A stretch of DNA of 64,000 nt from a virus. Numbering within the stretch: the first letter of the stretch is position 1; each line of letters begins with the position of its first letter. A model generated the notes under the pieces. It saw only the letters and a list, made by a program, of their open reading frames with translations. It had not been told where the DNA came from and did no database searches. The position numbers and the translations under genes were made by a program. Location: positions 1-64,000 of IMG/VR virus record IMGVR_UViG_3300026512_000002; one strand, given 5' to 3'. This document shows positions 1 through 8,959 of this stretch, one piece after another.

Positions 1-862
1 ATTAAGTATACAATATAAAAAACCTGATGATTATTGGAAAAGGATAAAATACGATAATGGATTAAAGACATATTTTGAAAGCTCTAAGAAGTATTGGAAG
101 AAGTGGGAGTATGATGAAAATGGGTTAGAAACTTATTATGAAGACTCTAATGGTTATTGGGAAAGGATAAAATATGATGAAAATGGACTGGAAACATATC
201 ATGAAGACTCTAATGGTTATTGGGAAAAGACGGAGTATGAAAATGGGTTGAAAACATATTTTGAAAAATCTAATGGTTTTTGGGAAAAGTGGGAGTATGA
301 AAATGGGTTAGAAACTTATTATGAAGATTCTAATGGTTATTGGGAAAAGTGGGAGTATGAAAATGGGTTAGAAACATATTTTGAAGACTCTACTGGTTAT
401 TGGAAGAAGTTGAGGTATGATGAAAATGGATTGGAAACTTATTTTGAGGACTCTACTGGTTATTGGAAGAAGTGGGAGTATGAAAATGGGTTGAAAACAT
501 ATTTTGAAAAATCTAATGGTTTTTGGGAAAAGTGGGAGTATGAAAATGGGTTGAAAACATATTTTGAAAACTCTAATGGTTTTTGGAAGAAGTGGGAGTA
601 TGAAAATGGGTTAGAAACTTATTATGAAAGCTCTAATGGTTTTTGGAAGAAGTGGAGGTATAATGAGAATGGATTGAAAACTTATCACGAAGACTCTGAT
701 GGTTATTGGAAGAAGTGGAGGTATAATGAGAACGGGTTAATGACATATTATGAAAATTCTGATAATGAAAAAAGAAAGTGGGAGTATGATGAAAATGGTG
801 AATTGATATATTTTACCAATTTCACTAAAAGAGATATTAATATAGATATAGAGTACAAATAA
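1..862 (+). CDS. 20-residue-repeat protein, 5' end outside window
   Basis: The frame is open from base 2 with no start, so this is the 3' part of a gene beginning before the window. It consists of tandem units of about 20 to 21 residues built on Y-E-N-G-L-K-T-Y-[YF]-E-x-S-[ND]-G-[YF]-W, rich in Tyr, Trp, Glu and Lys, ending in a non-repeat cap (D-S-D-N-E-K ... Y-F-T-N-F). Its first residues, L-S-I-Q-Y, match the point in the next gene where a ~55-residue N-terminal domain gives way to repeats, so probably only a similar short domain is missing. The next gene is a tandem paralogue 13 bases away. Such YD/MORN-like repeats suggest a beta-rich scaffold or surface protein. No enzymatic motif is visible and the function is unknown. 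Confidence 0.8.
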   Translation, partial: LSIQYKKPDDYWKRIKYDNGLKTYFESSKKYWKKWEYDENGLETYYEDSNGYWERIKYDENGLETYHEDSNGYWEKTEYENGLKTYFEKSNGFWEKWEYENGLETYYEDSNGYWEKWEYENGLETYFEDSTGYWKKLRYDENGLETYFEDSTGYWKKWEYENGLKTYFEKSNGFWEKWEYENGLKTYFENSNGFWKKWEYENGLETYYESSNGFWKKWRYNENGLKTYHEDSDGYWKKWRYNENGLMTYYENSDNEKRKWEYDENGELIYFTNFTKRDINIDIEYK

Positions 863-875
863 TAAAGGAGAAATT

Positions 876-1946
876 ATGAATAAAACAGAGATATTAGTAA
901 ATGCATGTAGAAGTGGTTTAAACGACTATTTTCAAAGTGGATTAGATAAAGTAGATCTAGAAAAAGTGAAAAAAATAACAGTGTATGATAGCAATGATTT
1001 TAGTAATCTAAAATGGTTAGTTGAAAAAATGAAACTGACATTAAGCATACAATATGAAGACTTTAATGGTTCTTGGGAACTGTTGGAATATGAAAATGGG
1101 TTGAAAACTTATTATGGTAAATCTGATGGTTCTTGGGAACTGTTGGAATATGAAAATGGGTTGAAAACTTATTATGGTAAATCTGACGGATATTGGGAAA
1201 AGTGGGGATATGAAAATGGGGTGGAAACTTATTATGAAAACTCTGATGGGTTTTGGAAGAAGATAGCATATGAAAATGGGTTGAAAACCCATCATGAGAA
1301 ATCCAATGGTTCTTGGCAAAAGTGGGGATATGAAAATGGGTTGAAAACTTATTATGAAAATTCTAATGGTTATTGGGAAAAGTGGGGATATGAAAATGGG
1401 TTGAAAACTTATTATGAAAATTCTAATGGTTATTGGGAAAAGTGGGGATATGAAAATGGGTTGAAAACTTATTATGAAAGCTCTAATGGTCATTGGCAAA
1501 AGTGGGGATATGAAAATGGGTTGAAAACTTATTATAAAAATTCTGATGGATATTGGGAAAAGTGGGGATATGAAAATGGGTTGAAAACTTATTATGAAAG
1601 CTCTGATGGTCATTGGGAAAAGTGGGGATATGAAAATGGGTTGAAAACTTATTATGGTAAATCTGACGGATATTGGGAAAAGTGGGGATATGAAAATGGG
1701 TTGAAAACTTATTATGAAAGCTCTGATGGATATTGGAAGAAGTGGGGATATGAAAATGGGTTGAAAACTCACCATGAGAAGTCCAATGGTTCTTGGCAAA
1801 AGTGGGGATATGAAAATGGGTTGAAAACTTATTACGAAGATTCTGATAATGAAAAAGGGAAGTGGGAATATGATAAAAAAGGCAACTTTATATATTTCAC
1901 CAATTTCATTAAAAGAGATATTGCGATAAATATAAAATATAAATAA
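876..1946 (+). CDS. 20-residue-repeat protein (paralogue of preceding gene)
   Basis: A 356-residue protein starting at ATG 876 after a good AAGGAG ribosome site. Residues 1-55 form a non-repeat domain. Residues ~56-335 are 14 units of exactly 20 residues (60 bases), consensus Y-Y-E-x-S-[DN]-G-Y-W-E-K-W-G-Y-E-N-G-L-K-T. The last unit is degenerate and passes into the same C-terminal cap as the preceding gene. Many units differ by only one to three bases at DNA level, so the array looks recently expanded and prone to copy-number change. A strong terminator follows directly. The repeat style resembles YD/MORN-like beta repeats; binding or scaffolding is an inference and no function is known. Confidence 0.85.
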   Translation: MNKTEILVNACRSGLNDYFQSGLDKVDLEKVKKITVYDSNDFSNLKWLVEKMKLTLSIQYEDFNGSWELLEYENGLKTYYGKSDGSWELLEYENGLKTYYGKSDGYWEKWGYENGVETYYENSDGFWKKIAYENGLKTHHEKSNGSWQKWGYENGLKTYYENSNGYWEKWGYENGLKTYYENSNGYWEKWGYENGLKTYYESSNGHWQKWGYENGLKTYYKNSDGYWEKWGYENGLKTYYESSDGHWEKWGYENGLKTYYGKSDGYWEKWGYENGLKTYYESSDGYWKKWGYENGLKTHHEKSNGSWQKWGYENGLKTYYEDSDNEKGKWEYDKKGNFIYFTNFIKRDIAINIKYK

Positions 1947-1958
1947 TATTTATATTAA

Positions 1959-2000
1959 AATAACACATATTTATTAATAAATATGTGTTATTTTTTTTTT
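1959..2000 (+). terminator. Intrinsic terminator after the repeat genes
   Basis: A perfect inverted repeat (AATAACACATATTTA with its complement, 1959-1992) runs into a ten-base T tract. It lies between the rightward repeat genes and a convergent leftward gene. Confidence 0.85.
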
Positions 2001-2009
2001 AATTTATTA

Positions 2010-3227
2010 CTATAATAATAACATGTTATTATATATTTTTTTTATAATATATATAATTATCATAATATTATACAATCCTTTATAATCATCATCAAATTCT
2101 AACATTTCTAATTCATCAATTATGTTGTTTTTATCAATATTATTATTTATATATTTAATAATAAAATCTTCAAACATATGTATATTATCAGCATATAATA
2201 TATTATTCTGAATATTATTTATTAAAGCACTGTCATATAAGACATATGGATTACTGCCTAGGTTACCATAATATGATGTAATCATATTATCTTCATGATC
2301 CCAATTTAATCTATTTTTTTTAGTATTAAATAAACTCATAAAGTTAACATATTGTATATTAGAACCATTTTTATTTTCTATTGCCCAATATAGTGTTTTA
2401 TCATATAGTTTGGTATAAAATAATCTATGATCCTCTTTACCGATATCTATTCTATCTAAGTAAATAGCATTATAAATATCTTTTATTTTTAATGGAATTA
2501 AAATGTTATTATTATTGGTAAATATGTTTAACATTGGGTCATATATCTTACGATTACTACTATCTGTAAAGTATATATAATTTAAGTCTTTATGATATAA
2601 GTAATCTGTTACAAATAGTAATAAATCCATATGAGTATTTACTAAACTATCTATTAAAATCCTATCATTCTCAGCAATAACTGGATTGTGTCCTGTGCCT
2701 ATATTATCATAATCTACTGTAAATTCTTTAGTAGATTTTCTATCTAATAATTCTTCAACTGTTCTATGATCTAATATAAAGCTTATACTGTAAAATTTAG
2801 CACCAGTTATTTTATCTGATTTAACATCAGTGACTTGGAATAAATGATGTTCATTATCATAATTTATTGTAAAAAAATCTTCTGGATAAGGATCTATTAA
2901 ATGTGGTATTATTATACCATTACCTTCTACAGAAGTGTCAGATCCAAAATCAGTATCTTCAACATTGACACTATCAATACCTTGAAATTGATATATTGGT
3001 AAATCATTAATTATATCAAATCTAATAGATGAATCTTTACCTAATAAACCAATTGTAGAATCTAATGAGCTTTCTATTGTCGATTGTTTAAAATTTTGAT
3101 GATAATATGTAACAAATGTTGGTTTATCTGTAAAATATATGGAATAATCCATAGTTGCCATATGTTGTCTTTTATTAATATTATCATTGAATATGGTCTG
3201 TTCTTTTTTAAGTGATATCTTAGCCAT
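2010..3227 (-). CDS. Probable virion structural protein
   Basis: A 405-residue protein with no recognised catalytic motif. It is acidic and rich in Asn, Tyr, Asp and Ile, with many short beta-like stretches and no signal peptide or membrane segment, which fits the virion proteins elsewhere in this window. The hydrophobic C-terminus (M-I-I-I-Y-I-I-K-K-I) is probably helical. The start ATG at 3227 follows an AGGA-like site. About 650 bases of non-coding, hairpin-rich DNA separate it from a leftward promoter near 3.9 kb, so its mRNA may carry a long structured leader. The assignment as structural rests on composition and context only; it could be a neck, tail or baseplate component. Confidence 0.55.
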   Translation of the reverse strand: MAKISLKKEQTIFNDNINKRQHMATMDYSIYFTDKPTFVTYYHQNFKQSTIESSLDSTIGLLGKDSSIRFDIINDLPIYQFQGIDSVNVEDTDFGSDTSVEGNGIIIPHLIDPYPEDFFTINYDNEHHLFQVTDVKSDKITGAKFYSISFILDHRTVEELLDRKSTKEFTVDYDNIGTGHNPVIAENDRILIDSLVNTHMDLLLFVTDYLYHKDLNYIYFTDSSNRKIYDPMLNIFTNNNNILIPLKIKDIYNAIYLDRIDIGKEDHRLFYTKLYDKTLYWAIENKNGSNIQYVNFMSLFNTKKNRLNWDHEDNMITSYYGNLGSNPYVLYDSALINNIQNNILYADNIHMFEDFIIKYINNNIDKNNIIDELEMLEFDDDYKGLYNIMIIIYIIKKIYNNMLLL

Positions 3228-3239
3228 TATTATATCCTA

Positions 3240-3870
3240 ATTAAGTTTATATAATTGTTAAAAAGGAAATTTAATATACGTTTCAAATAGCTTTTAATTA
3301 TATAAAATATATATCTAGTACCGTTTAACGATTCGTTTCGGACTATCACGCCATTTTATGATGGCTAATAGCCTACACTACTCTTATAAACTAGATCAAA
3401 CTCATTGTAAATCATATGTAAATTGTTAACTGTCGTTAACTTCTTACATATAATTTATACATATTGCTAGTTTAAAAGTTTTTTTGTGATTATGGAATGT
3501 AGACGTAACAATATCCCCCTATTCACAATTTTTAATAAAAAAAAAGTAAATAAGGAGATATGAGAAATACCAATTAAGAGTACCACAGGTTCTGCCTTGG
3601 AGTACCGGATAGTTTATGATCGTCAACTAACACATATTCAACATATCCTTCTATTATATAGAACAGGACGGGTATACACCAATTCAATTATTTTAAAAGA
3701 TAATCATCATGGTTCTGTTACTCAACTATATATGAACAGTTAACCTAGTAAAACTGTTTATTATCATATACCATGTCTTTTATGGTGAAGACATGTTAAT
3801 TAAAAACCTTTCCAAAGAAACTAGGTTCAAATTATTATCCAATATAAAAATATGGATAATGATCATTACT
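3240..3870 (-). ncRNA. Structured non-coding leader or RNA candidate
   Basis: About 630 bases without a plausible gene. Read on the minus strand from the promoter at ~3.9 kb it holds several stems: CATGTCT with AGACATG (loop of ten), AACAGTT with AACTGTT, GGCT-att-AGCC, GCCAT with ATGGC, and a CCAAGG/CCTgTGG hairpin flanked by GTACTC copies. There is a T tract near 3538-3546 on that strand but no strong GC stem in front of it. It may be a long 5' leader of the leftward gene or an independent RNA. No known family was recognised. Confidence 0.4.
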
Positions 3871-3873
3871 ATA

Positions 3874-3903
3874 AACATATCATATGTTTAAAATATGTGT
3901 CAA
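3874..3903 (-). promoter_or_regulatory. Leftward sigma70-like promoter
   Basis: On the minus strand TTGACA (3903-3898) is followed 18 bases later by TATGTT (3879-3874). It points toward the structured region and the gene ending at 2010, and is divergent from the nrdJ promoter about 70 bases away. Confidence 0.5.
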
Positions 3904-3971
3904 GTTTTTTTTTATAATTCAAGATAATTAATATTTACATATTAATATTATAGCTATTAATATGTTTTTAC

Positions 3972-4004
3972 TTGACATAATATTTATACTAATATAGTAT
4001 AAAT
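3972..4004 (+). promoter_or_regulatory. nrdJ promoter with overlapping palindromic operator
   Basis: TTGACA at 3972-3977 lies 15 bases before TATAGT (3993-3998). Overlapping the -10 is a perfect inverted repeat: ATTTATACTA (3982-3991), three-base centre, TAGTATAAAT (3995-4004). A dimeric regulator bound there would block transcription. The downstream gene itself begins with a helix-turn-helix-like segment, so self-regulation is likely. Confidence 0.7.
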
Positions 4005-4034
4005 ATTGTTTTTATATGAATATAGGAGTTAATT

Positions 4035-7000
4035 ATGGTAAGAGAAAAAGTTCGTGGATTAAAAAGGCGTGAAATTCGAGATATTAAACTTTATATTTTA
4101 GCTAAAAAGATTAGTATTGATAAATTATCAAAACTGGTTAATATAAGCAAATATAGATTATCCAAATGTCTTAAATATGGAAACAACAAATTTACAATGT
4201 ATGAAATTTCCAATATTAAAAAAATTATTAATGATAATAACAATGAACAAATGAAAAGTGTGGAATTAAATAATAGTGATTTTTTTAAACAAAATATATC
4301 TGAAGAAATATGGAGAAGTAAATATAAAGCGGTTAAAGATAAAACAGTATTTGATACATTTGATAGGATTATCGGAACATTGTTTGACAATACTGATGAG
4401 TTTGATATAGTTATCGCATCAAAATTACGCAATATGATGCATGAGAACAGATTTTTACCTGCTGGCAGAATATTATCCAATACTGGTGATGACACTAAAC
4501 CTATTGCTAGTTTAATAAATTGTCTTGTTATGGAACAAATACCTGATTCTATGAATGGTATAATGAGTATTGCTAGAGAAGCTGCTTTAAGTCTTCAAAG
4601 AGGAAATGGTGTCGGTTATGACTTTTCATCGATAAGGCCTAAAGGTGCTTATGTAGCTGGTGTTGGTGCGGATACTAGTGGACCATTACCATTTATGGAA
4701 ATATTTAACACTATGGCTAAAACTATAATGTCTGCTGGTGGCAGAAGATCTGCTCAGATGGGAGTTATGGATATACATCATCCCGATATTGTAGATTTTA
4801 TTACATCTAAACAAAAAGAGGGTGTTCTGAAACAATTCAATTTATCTGTCAATATAACTAATGATTTTATGAACCAATTAAAATTATTCCAAAAAACTGG
4901 TGATAAAAAATATGAGTTATGGGAATTGTGGTTTTGGGTTAAATTATCACCAACAGATACTGTTCATAGAAGTAGAGTTAGTGTTATTAATAAAGGTGAA
5001 TTACCATATGATCTTAAACATAGAGATAATAATTATTTTGTATTTGATAAAACTCATATCGAAGTAAAATATGGTAATTGTTCTCATAATACTATTTATG
5101 AGAAAAAAGTTTTTAATATTATTAGAATTACAGAATTATGGGATATTATAATGCGTTCTACTTATGATTATGCTGAGCCTGGAGTATTGTTTTTAGATAG
5201 AGCAAATGAATATAATCTGCTAAAGAATTATGAAAATATTAGAGCTACAAATCCATGTGTTGTTGGGGATACGAAAGTTGCTGTTGTCAATAGAGGGGCT
5301 GTTACTATAAAAGAGCTTGCTGATAAAGGTGAGGATGTTATGGTATATGCATATGATAATGATCTTAACAGAAGAGTTGTTAAAAGAATGAGAAGGCCTA
5401 GATTAACTGGTGAAAATATTGGCGTGTATAAAATATTATTTAATTCTGGAGATAGTATAATAGTTACAGGTAATCATGAAATTTTAATGAGTAATGGTGG
5501 TTATGTTGAAGCTAAAGATTTAGAACGTGGTAGTAGCGTCCATGTGTCACAGATTAATTTTGATAAAACGTCTCATATCGAGTTTAATCCCAATGATTAT
5601 GATATTAAAGTCACTAGAGTTGATGATGAGGATGTTTCGTTTATAGAACGTACTTGTGAGCATTGTGGTAAAAGTTTCTGGGTGAGATATGACGAAAGAG
5701 AAAAAGCATTCTGTTCTGGTAAATGTTCCGATAGTTATACTGAAATTAAAAATGGTTGGAGGAACAATGTTAAATCTAGAGTAGATTATCAAAACATGGG
5801 TACCATGTTCGAATATTTGGTTGTTGATATAGAGTATGTTGGTACTAGAAATGTGTATAATGGTACTGTTGATGATGTTCATAATTTTTATGTTGTATTA
5901 GATGATAGTGATCCTAATAATGTTACTATGCTGAATAATATGCAGTGTGGTGAGCAAATATTACCATTTAATGGTGCTTGTTTATTGGGATCCATGAACC
6001 TTGTTAAGTATATTGATGGTGATAGTTTTAATTTTGCTAATTTTTATAATGATACTATTTTTGCTAATATTTTATTAGATAGGGTGGTTGAACGACATGG
6101 GTTAGCATTAACAGGACAAATTGCTGAAATAACTAGTAAACGAAGGCATGGTTTAGGTTTTACTGGATTAGGATCTATGTTCCATATACTAGGTATTGAT
6201 TATGGCAGTATTGAATCAATAGAAATGACTAGAAATATAAGTATGATTTTAGCATATGGTAGTTTAGTTGCTAATGCTAAGTTATCCAAGATTTCAGGAT
6301 CTTTTAAAATTGATAATATGAATAATTTTATTGAAGAATTTAATAATAGTAAATATTATACTCATCTTATAGATAATATTAAGAGTAGTGGGTTTGGTGA
6401 TCATATTATGAATGTTGATACGTTATTAAATATGGTCAATACATATGGTTTGAGATATTCACATGCTACATCAATAGCGCCTACTGGGACTATAAGTTTG
6501 GTTAGTAATAATGTTTCTAATGGTATAGAACCACCGTTTGCATCAGCATATAGTAGAAATGTTGTTGACGCAAACGATACTAGTATAAGTAAAACTGAAC
6601 GAATTATGGATTATGCATTTATGATGGCTTGGGAAAAATCCAACATGGATTATGATGAATTTCTTAAAGAATATAATATGAGTCATAAATTTGCTCAAGA
6701 TATATCACCTAGTGATCATATTGCTATTCAGGCTGCTGCTCAAGAATTTATTGATTCAAGTATTAGTAAGACTATAAACTGTCCCACTAATATGAAATTT
6801 GAGGATTTTAAAAATATATATTTGGAAGCATATGATAATAATTTGAAAGGTCTGACAACATTTAGGTTTAATCCTGAAGTTAGATCTGCTGTATTAATAA
6901 CAGATGACGATATGATGAATATGAATATAAAGATTATGTTTAAAGATGGTTCTAGTAAAATATATAAAGCTAGTGATCAAGTGGAATATAAAGGAAGAGT

Positions 7001-7037
7001 TGTGACAGCATATAATTTATACGATATGTATAAATAA
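4035..7037 (+). CDS. nrdJa: Class II (B12-dependent) ribonucleotide reductase, N-terminal catalytic part, with HTH fusion and intein
   Basis: A 1000-residue precursor of the adenosylcobalamin-dependent reductase that makes deoxyribonucleotides. Residues ~14-65 look like a Cro-type helix-turn-helix (I-S-I-D-K-L-S-K-L-V-N-I-S-K-Y-R-L), not normally part of NrdJ. The catalytic barrel follows, with N-C-L-V (Cys163), G-x-G-V-G-Y-D-F-S, A-G-G-R-R-S-A-Q-M, H-H-P-D-I and A-E-P-G-V-L-F-L-D. The active-site A-T-N-P-C-G-E-Q is interrupted by an intein at residues 408-637, leaving a ~770-residue mature enzyme. The A-P-T-G-T-I-S motif is downstream. The protein lacks the C-terminal redox cysteines, which are encoded in the next gene: a split NrdJa/NrdJb. 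ATG 4035 follows AGGAG. The class II assignment is firm; the HTH is by motif only. Confidence 0.93.
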   Translation: MVREKVRGLKRREIRDIKLYILAKKISIDKLSKLVNISKYRLSKCLKYGNNKFTMYEISNIKKIINDNNNEQMKSVELNNSDFFKQNISEEIWRSKYKAVKDKTVFDTFDRIIGTLFDNTDEFDIVIASKLRNMMHENRFLPAGRILSNTGDDTKPIASLINCLVMEQIPDSMNGIMSIAREAALSLQRGNGVGYDFSSIRPKGAYVAGVGADTSGPLPFMEIFNTMAKTIMSAGGRRSAQMGVMDIHHPDIVDFITSKQKEGVLKQFNLSVNITNDFMNQLKLFQKTGDKKYELWELWFWVKLSPTDTVHRSRVSVINKGELPYDLKHRDNNYFVFDKTHIEVKYGNCSHNTIYEKKVFNIIRITELWDIIMRSTYDYAEPGVLFLDRANEYNLLKNYENIRATNPCVVGDTKVAVVNRGAVTIKELADKGEDVMVYAYDNDLNRRVVKRMRRPRLTGENIGVYKILFNSGDSIIVTGNHEILMSNGGYVEAKDLERGSSVHVSQINFDKTSHIEFNPNDYDIKVTRVDDEDVSFIERTCEHCGKSFWVRYDEREKAFCSGKCSDSYTEIKNGWRNNVKSRVDYQNMGTMFEYLVVDIEYVGTRNVYNGTVDDVHNFYVVLDDSDPNNVTMLNNMQCGEQILPFNGACLLGSMNLVKYIDGDSFNFANFYNDTIFANILLDRVVERHGLALTGQIAEITSKRRHGLGFTGLGSMFHILGIDYGSIESIEMTRNISMILAYGSLVANAKLSKISGSFKIDNMNNFIEEFNNSKYYTHLIDNIKSSGFGDHIMNVDTLLNMVNTYGLRYSHATSIAPTGTISLVSNNVSNGIEPPFASAYSRNVVDANDTSISKTERIMDYAFMMAWEKSNMDYDEFLKEYNMSHKFAQDISPSDHIAIQAAAQEFIDSSISKTINCPTNMKFEDFKNIYLEAYDNNLKGLTTFRFNPEVRSAVLITDDDMMNMNIKIMFKDGSSKIYKASDQVEYKGRVVTAYNLYDMYK
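5256..5945 (+). other. Mini-intein within nrdJa, with zinc-finger insert
   Basis: The segment encodes residues 408-637, about 230 residues, exactly between N-P and C-G-E-Q of the reductase. Block A begins C-V-V-G-D-T-K-V. Block B is G-D-S-I-I-V-T-G-N-H-E-I. Block F is V-Y-N-G-T-V-D-D-V-H-N-F-Y-V, and the +1 residue is Cys638. No LAGLIDADG or HNH endonuclease motif is visible. Instead there is a four-cysteine zinc-binding segment (C541-x2-C544 and C560-x3-C564). The last intein residues are N-N-M-Q, so the usual His-Asn end is replaced by Met-Gln. Gln-ending inteins are known, but the missing penultimate His may slow splicing. Confidence 0.88.
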
Positions 7038-7139
7038 TGAAATTGATGATCCAATCATAGTGTATTAACATACGTTATGGTTGGATTACTTATAATGTTT
7101 AATATGGGGCAATATGTTTCATTTATTTATAGGAGACTT

Positions 7140-7784
7140 ATGGATAAGATAGAAAAAAGCATTGAAAGAGCTATTATGATTAAAACAACGGATGATGTTA
7201 TTAAAAATGTTGATAATGTAGCTAAGAAAAGACCTAGAGAATTGAATGGTATAACATATGCTGTTAAAACTAGGTTATTGAAACATACTTTATATGTAAC
7301 AATAAATAGTATTAGTGAAAATGGTATAACTAGACCATTTGAAATATTTATGAATAGTAAAGATAGTAGAAAGCATATTGATTTAACAATATTGTCTAAA
7401 TTATTATCATCATCTTTTAGACGTGAATTAAATATATGCTATTTAATAGACGATCTAATGTCTACCAATTCTAATAATCCTGATTCAGGATATTTTAGAC
7501 CGCCTAGAACTGAACTGGGTGAAACTAAAGGTATGCATGTTCCATCAATATATTATGAAATTGGTGAAATACTTAAAGAATTTTTAGATAAACATATTGG
7601 TGTTAAGTGTGATGGTAAGCGTATTGATAATACTATTATCATGCCTACTGAAACGGTTAATATTAAAATGAATGGTGATGACATTGTTAATAAATTTGAA
7701 TGTCCAGAATGTTTTTCTAAAAATATTTCTATGACAGGTGGTTGTAAAACATGTCTAGATTGTGGATGGAGTGCTTGTAGTTAA
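7140..7784 (+). CDS. nrdJb: Class II ribonucleotide reductase, C-terminal subunit
   Basis: A 214-residue protein matching the C-terminal part of NrdJ: R-P-R-E-L-N-G-I-T-Y, then L-Y-V-T-I-N, P-F-E-I-F-M-N-S-K-D, and a zinc-ribbon end C-P-E-C ... G-G-C-K-T-C-L-D-C-G-W-S-A-C-S that carries the redox-active cysteines missing from the upstream gene. It would complete the B12-dependent reductase in trans, as in split NrdJa/NrdJb systems. The start at ATG 7140 is chosen because AGGAG lies five bases upstream; an in-frame ATG at 7077 lacks such a site. It is ~100 bases downstream of nrdJa and ends at a hairpin terminator. Confidence 0.9.
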   Translation: MDKIEKSIERAIMIKTTDDVIKNVDNVAKKRPRELNGITYAVKTRLLKHTLYVTINSISENGITRPFEIFMNSKDSRKHIDLTILSKLLSSSFRRELNICYLIDDLMSTNSNNPDSGYFRPPRTELGETKGMHVPSIYYEIGEILKEFLDKHIGVKCDGKRIDNTIIMPTETVNIKMNGDDIVNKFECPECFSKNISMTGGCKTCLDCGWSACS

Positions 7785-7795
7785 ATATATCTAGT

Positions 7796-7834
7796 AATAA
7801 GGTTATTAAACATATTTTAATAACCTTATTTTAA
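7796..7834 (+). terminator. Hairpin terminator after nrdJb
   Basis: A perfect 15-base stem (AATAAGGTTATTAAA at 7796-7810, complement at 7816-7830) is followed by a weak T-rich tail. Confidence 0.65.
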
Positions 7835-7901
7835 AGATAGTTGTTGTATGATAAAAAAAATTGTGGTTAAATTGGAATATTGAATAATATTGGGAGTTTT
7901 T

Positions 7902-8528
7902 ATGAAAATAGATGAATTAACTTTTATTACAGAATTTACAAAATATGTTACTATTAATCATCCTACTATAAGTTTGGATGTTGGTGATTTAGAAAATTAT
8001 AGCGATGATCTTATATTAACGTGTAGTGATATAATAGATTATTTTTATGGTAAACATGATCGTATACTTAGAGAATGGTGTGGGTCGAAACATGTTGGTG
8101 TGGTGGAGATTGTTAAAGATAATCCTAATGTTAAAACACCTGTTATGGGTGCTGTTGGTTCTGCTGGTTATGACATATATGCTACAGACGACACATATAT
8201 ACCACCATTTGAAAGAGTGCTTCTTGATACTGGTATCAAGCTGTCTATACCAAAAGGTTTTGAAATACAAGTTAGGCCTAGAAGTGGTTTAGCTTATAAA
8301 AAAGGGATCACTGTTTTAAATACACCTGGTACTATAGATGCCTATTATAAAGATAATGTTAAAATATTGTTAATGAACACTACATCTGAGCCAGTTTCTA
8401 TAAGTGAAAATGAACGTATAGCACAACTTGTATTAAAACCAGTTTATGAAATATATTTTAAAACAGTTACATCGTTTACAGATAAGACAGATAGAGGTGG
8501 TGGTTTTGGTTCTACAGGTGCCATATAG
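7902..8528 (+). CDS. dut: dUTP diphosphatase (dUTPase)
   Basis: A 208-residue homotrimeric-type dUTPase that hydrolyses dUTP to dUMP, keeping uracil out of DNA and feeding dTMP synthesis. All five motifs are present: S-A-G-Y-D-I-Y-A, R-P-R-S-G-L-A, G-T-I-D-A-Y-Y-K-D-N, E-R-I-A-Q-L-V-L and R-G-G-G-F-G-S-T-G. The catalytic Asp of motif 3 (G-T-I-D) is kept, while the next usual Asp (I-D-x-D-Y) is Tyr. The first ~65 residues are an extension not typical of the family. The start ATG 7902 has GGGAG upstream; the longer TTG start at 7890 would overlap that site. A GAAA-loop terminator follows. Confidence 0.93.
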   Translation: MKIDELTFITEFTKYVTINHPTISLDVGDLENYSDDLILTCSDIIDYFYGKHDRILREWCGSKHVGVVEIVKDNPNVKTPVMGAVGSAGYDIYATDDTYIPPFERVLLDTGIKLSIPKGFEIQVRPRSGLAYKKGITVLNTPGTIDAYYKDNVKILLMNTTSEPVSISENERIAQLVLKPVYEIYFKTVTSFTDKTDRGGGFGSTGAI

Positions 8529-8538
8529 GTAATAATTT

Positions 8539-8562
8539 GGGCTCGAAAGAGCCCTTTATTTT
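8539..8562 (+). terminator. GAAA-tetraloop terminator after dut
   Basis: GGGCTC-gaaa-GAGCCC (8539-8554) followed by TTTATTTT. The same design recurs at 14933 and 17666. Confidence 0.85.
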
Positions 8563-8602
8563 AAAAACAACTATGATGTTATAATATGCTTTTAAAAAAA
8601 AC

Positions 8603-8631
8603 TTGACAAATACATTACAATGTCATATATT
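8603..8631 (+). promoter_or_regulatory. Strong sigma70-like promoter for the HU-like gene
   Basis: TTGACA (8603-8608), a 17-base spacer and TATATT (8626-8631). The spacer holds the palindrome ACATT-ac-AATGT, a possible operator. A gene with an AGGAGGAG ribosome site follows about 45 bases later. Confidence 0.75.
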
Positions 8632-8678
8632 CATTATAGTTATTTATAAAATAACGTATTTTTTTATTAGGAGGAGAT

Positions 8679-8948
8679 ATGACAATTAAAGAAATTATTA
8701 AAGCAGTAGAAGAAAAAACAGAATTAACTGGAAATGAAGTGAGGCGTGTATTAGATGCATATCATGATGTTATTGTAGATACTGTTGTTTCTGAAGGAAA
8801 GTTAACGTTTCCTAAATTTGGAACATTCAAAATGACAACTAGATCAGCACGTGAGGGTATTAATCCTAGAACAAGGGAAATGATTCAAATTAAAGAATCT
8901 AAATCGATATCATTCAAACCATCTAGCGTTGTAAAAGATAGGTTGTAA
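8679..8948 (+). CDS. HU/IHF-family DNA-binding protein
   Basis: An 89-residue protein of the usual HU length. It has the N-terminal helical half (I-K-E-I-I-K-A-V-E), the F-P-K-F-G-T-F beta saddle and the arm motif G-I-N-P-R-T-R-E-M-I-Q-I, with the conserved Pro that intercalates into DNA, then I-S-F-K-P-S. HU-family dimers bend and compact DNA and assist replication, packaging or regulation. Its own sigma70-like promoter and AGGAGG site suggest high expression. It ends ten bases before the next gene, so the two are probably co-transcribed. Confidence 0.93.
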   Translation: MTIKEIIKAVEEKTELTGNEVRRVLDAYHDVIVDTVVSEGKLTFPKFGTFKMTTRSAREGINPRTREMIQIKESKSISFKPSSVVKDRL

Positions 8949-8959
8949 AAGGAGTTTAT

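Noticed and set aside
1041-1799. Long antisense open frame of 252 codons
   Set aside because: It is a shadow of the repeat gene on the other strand, produced by the 60-base periodicity.
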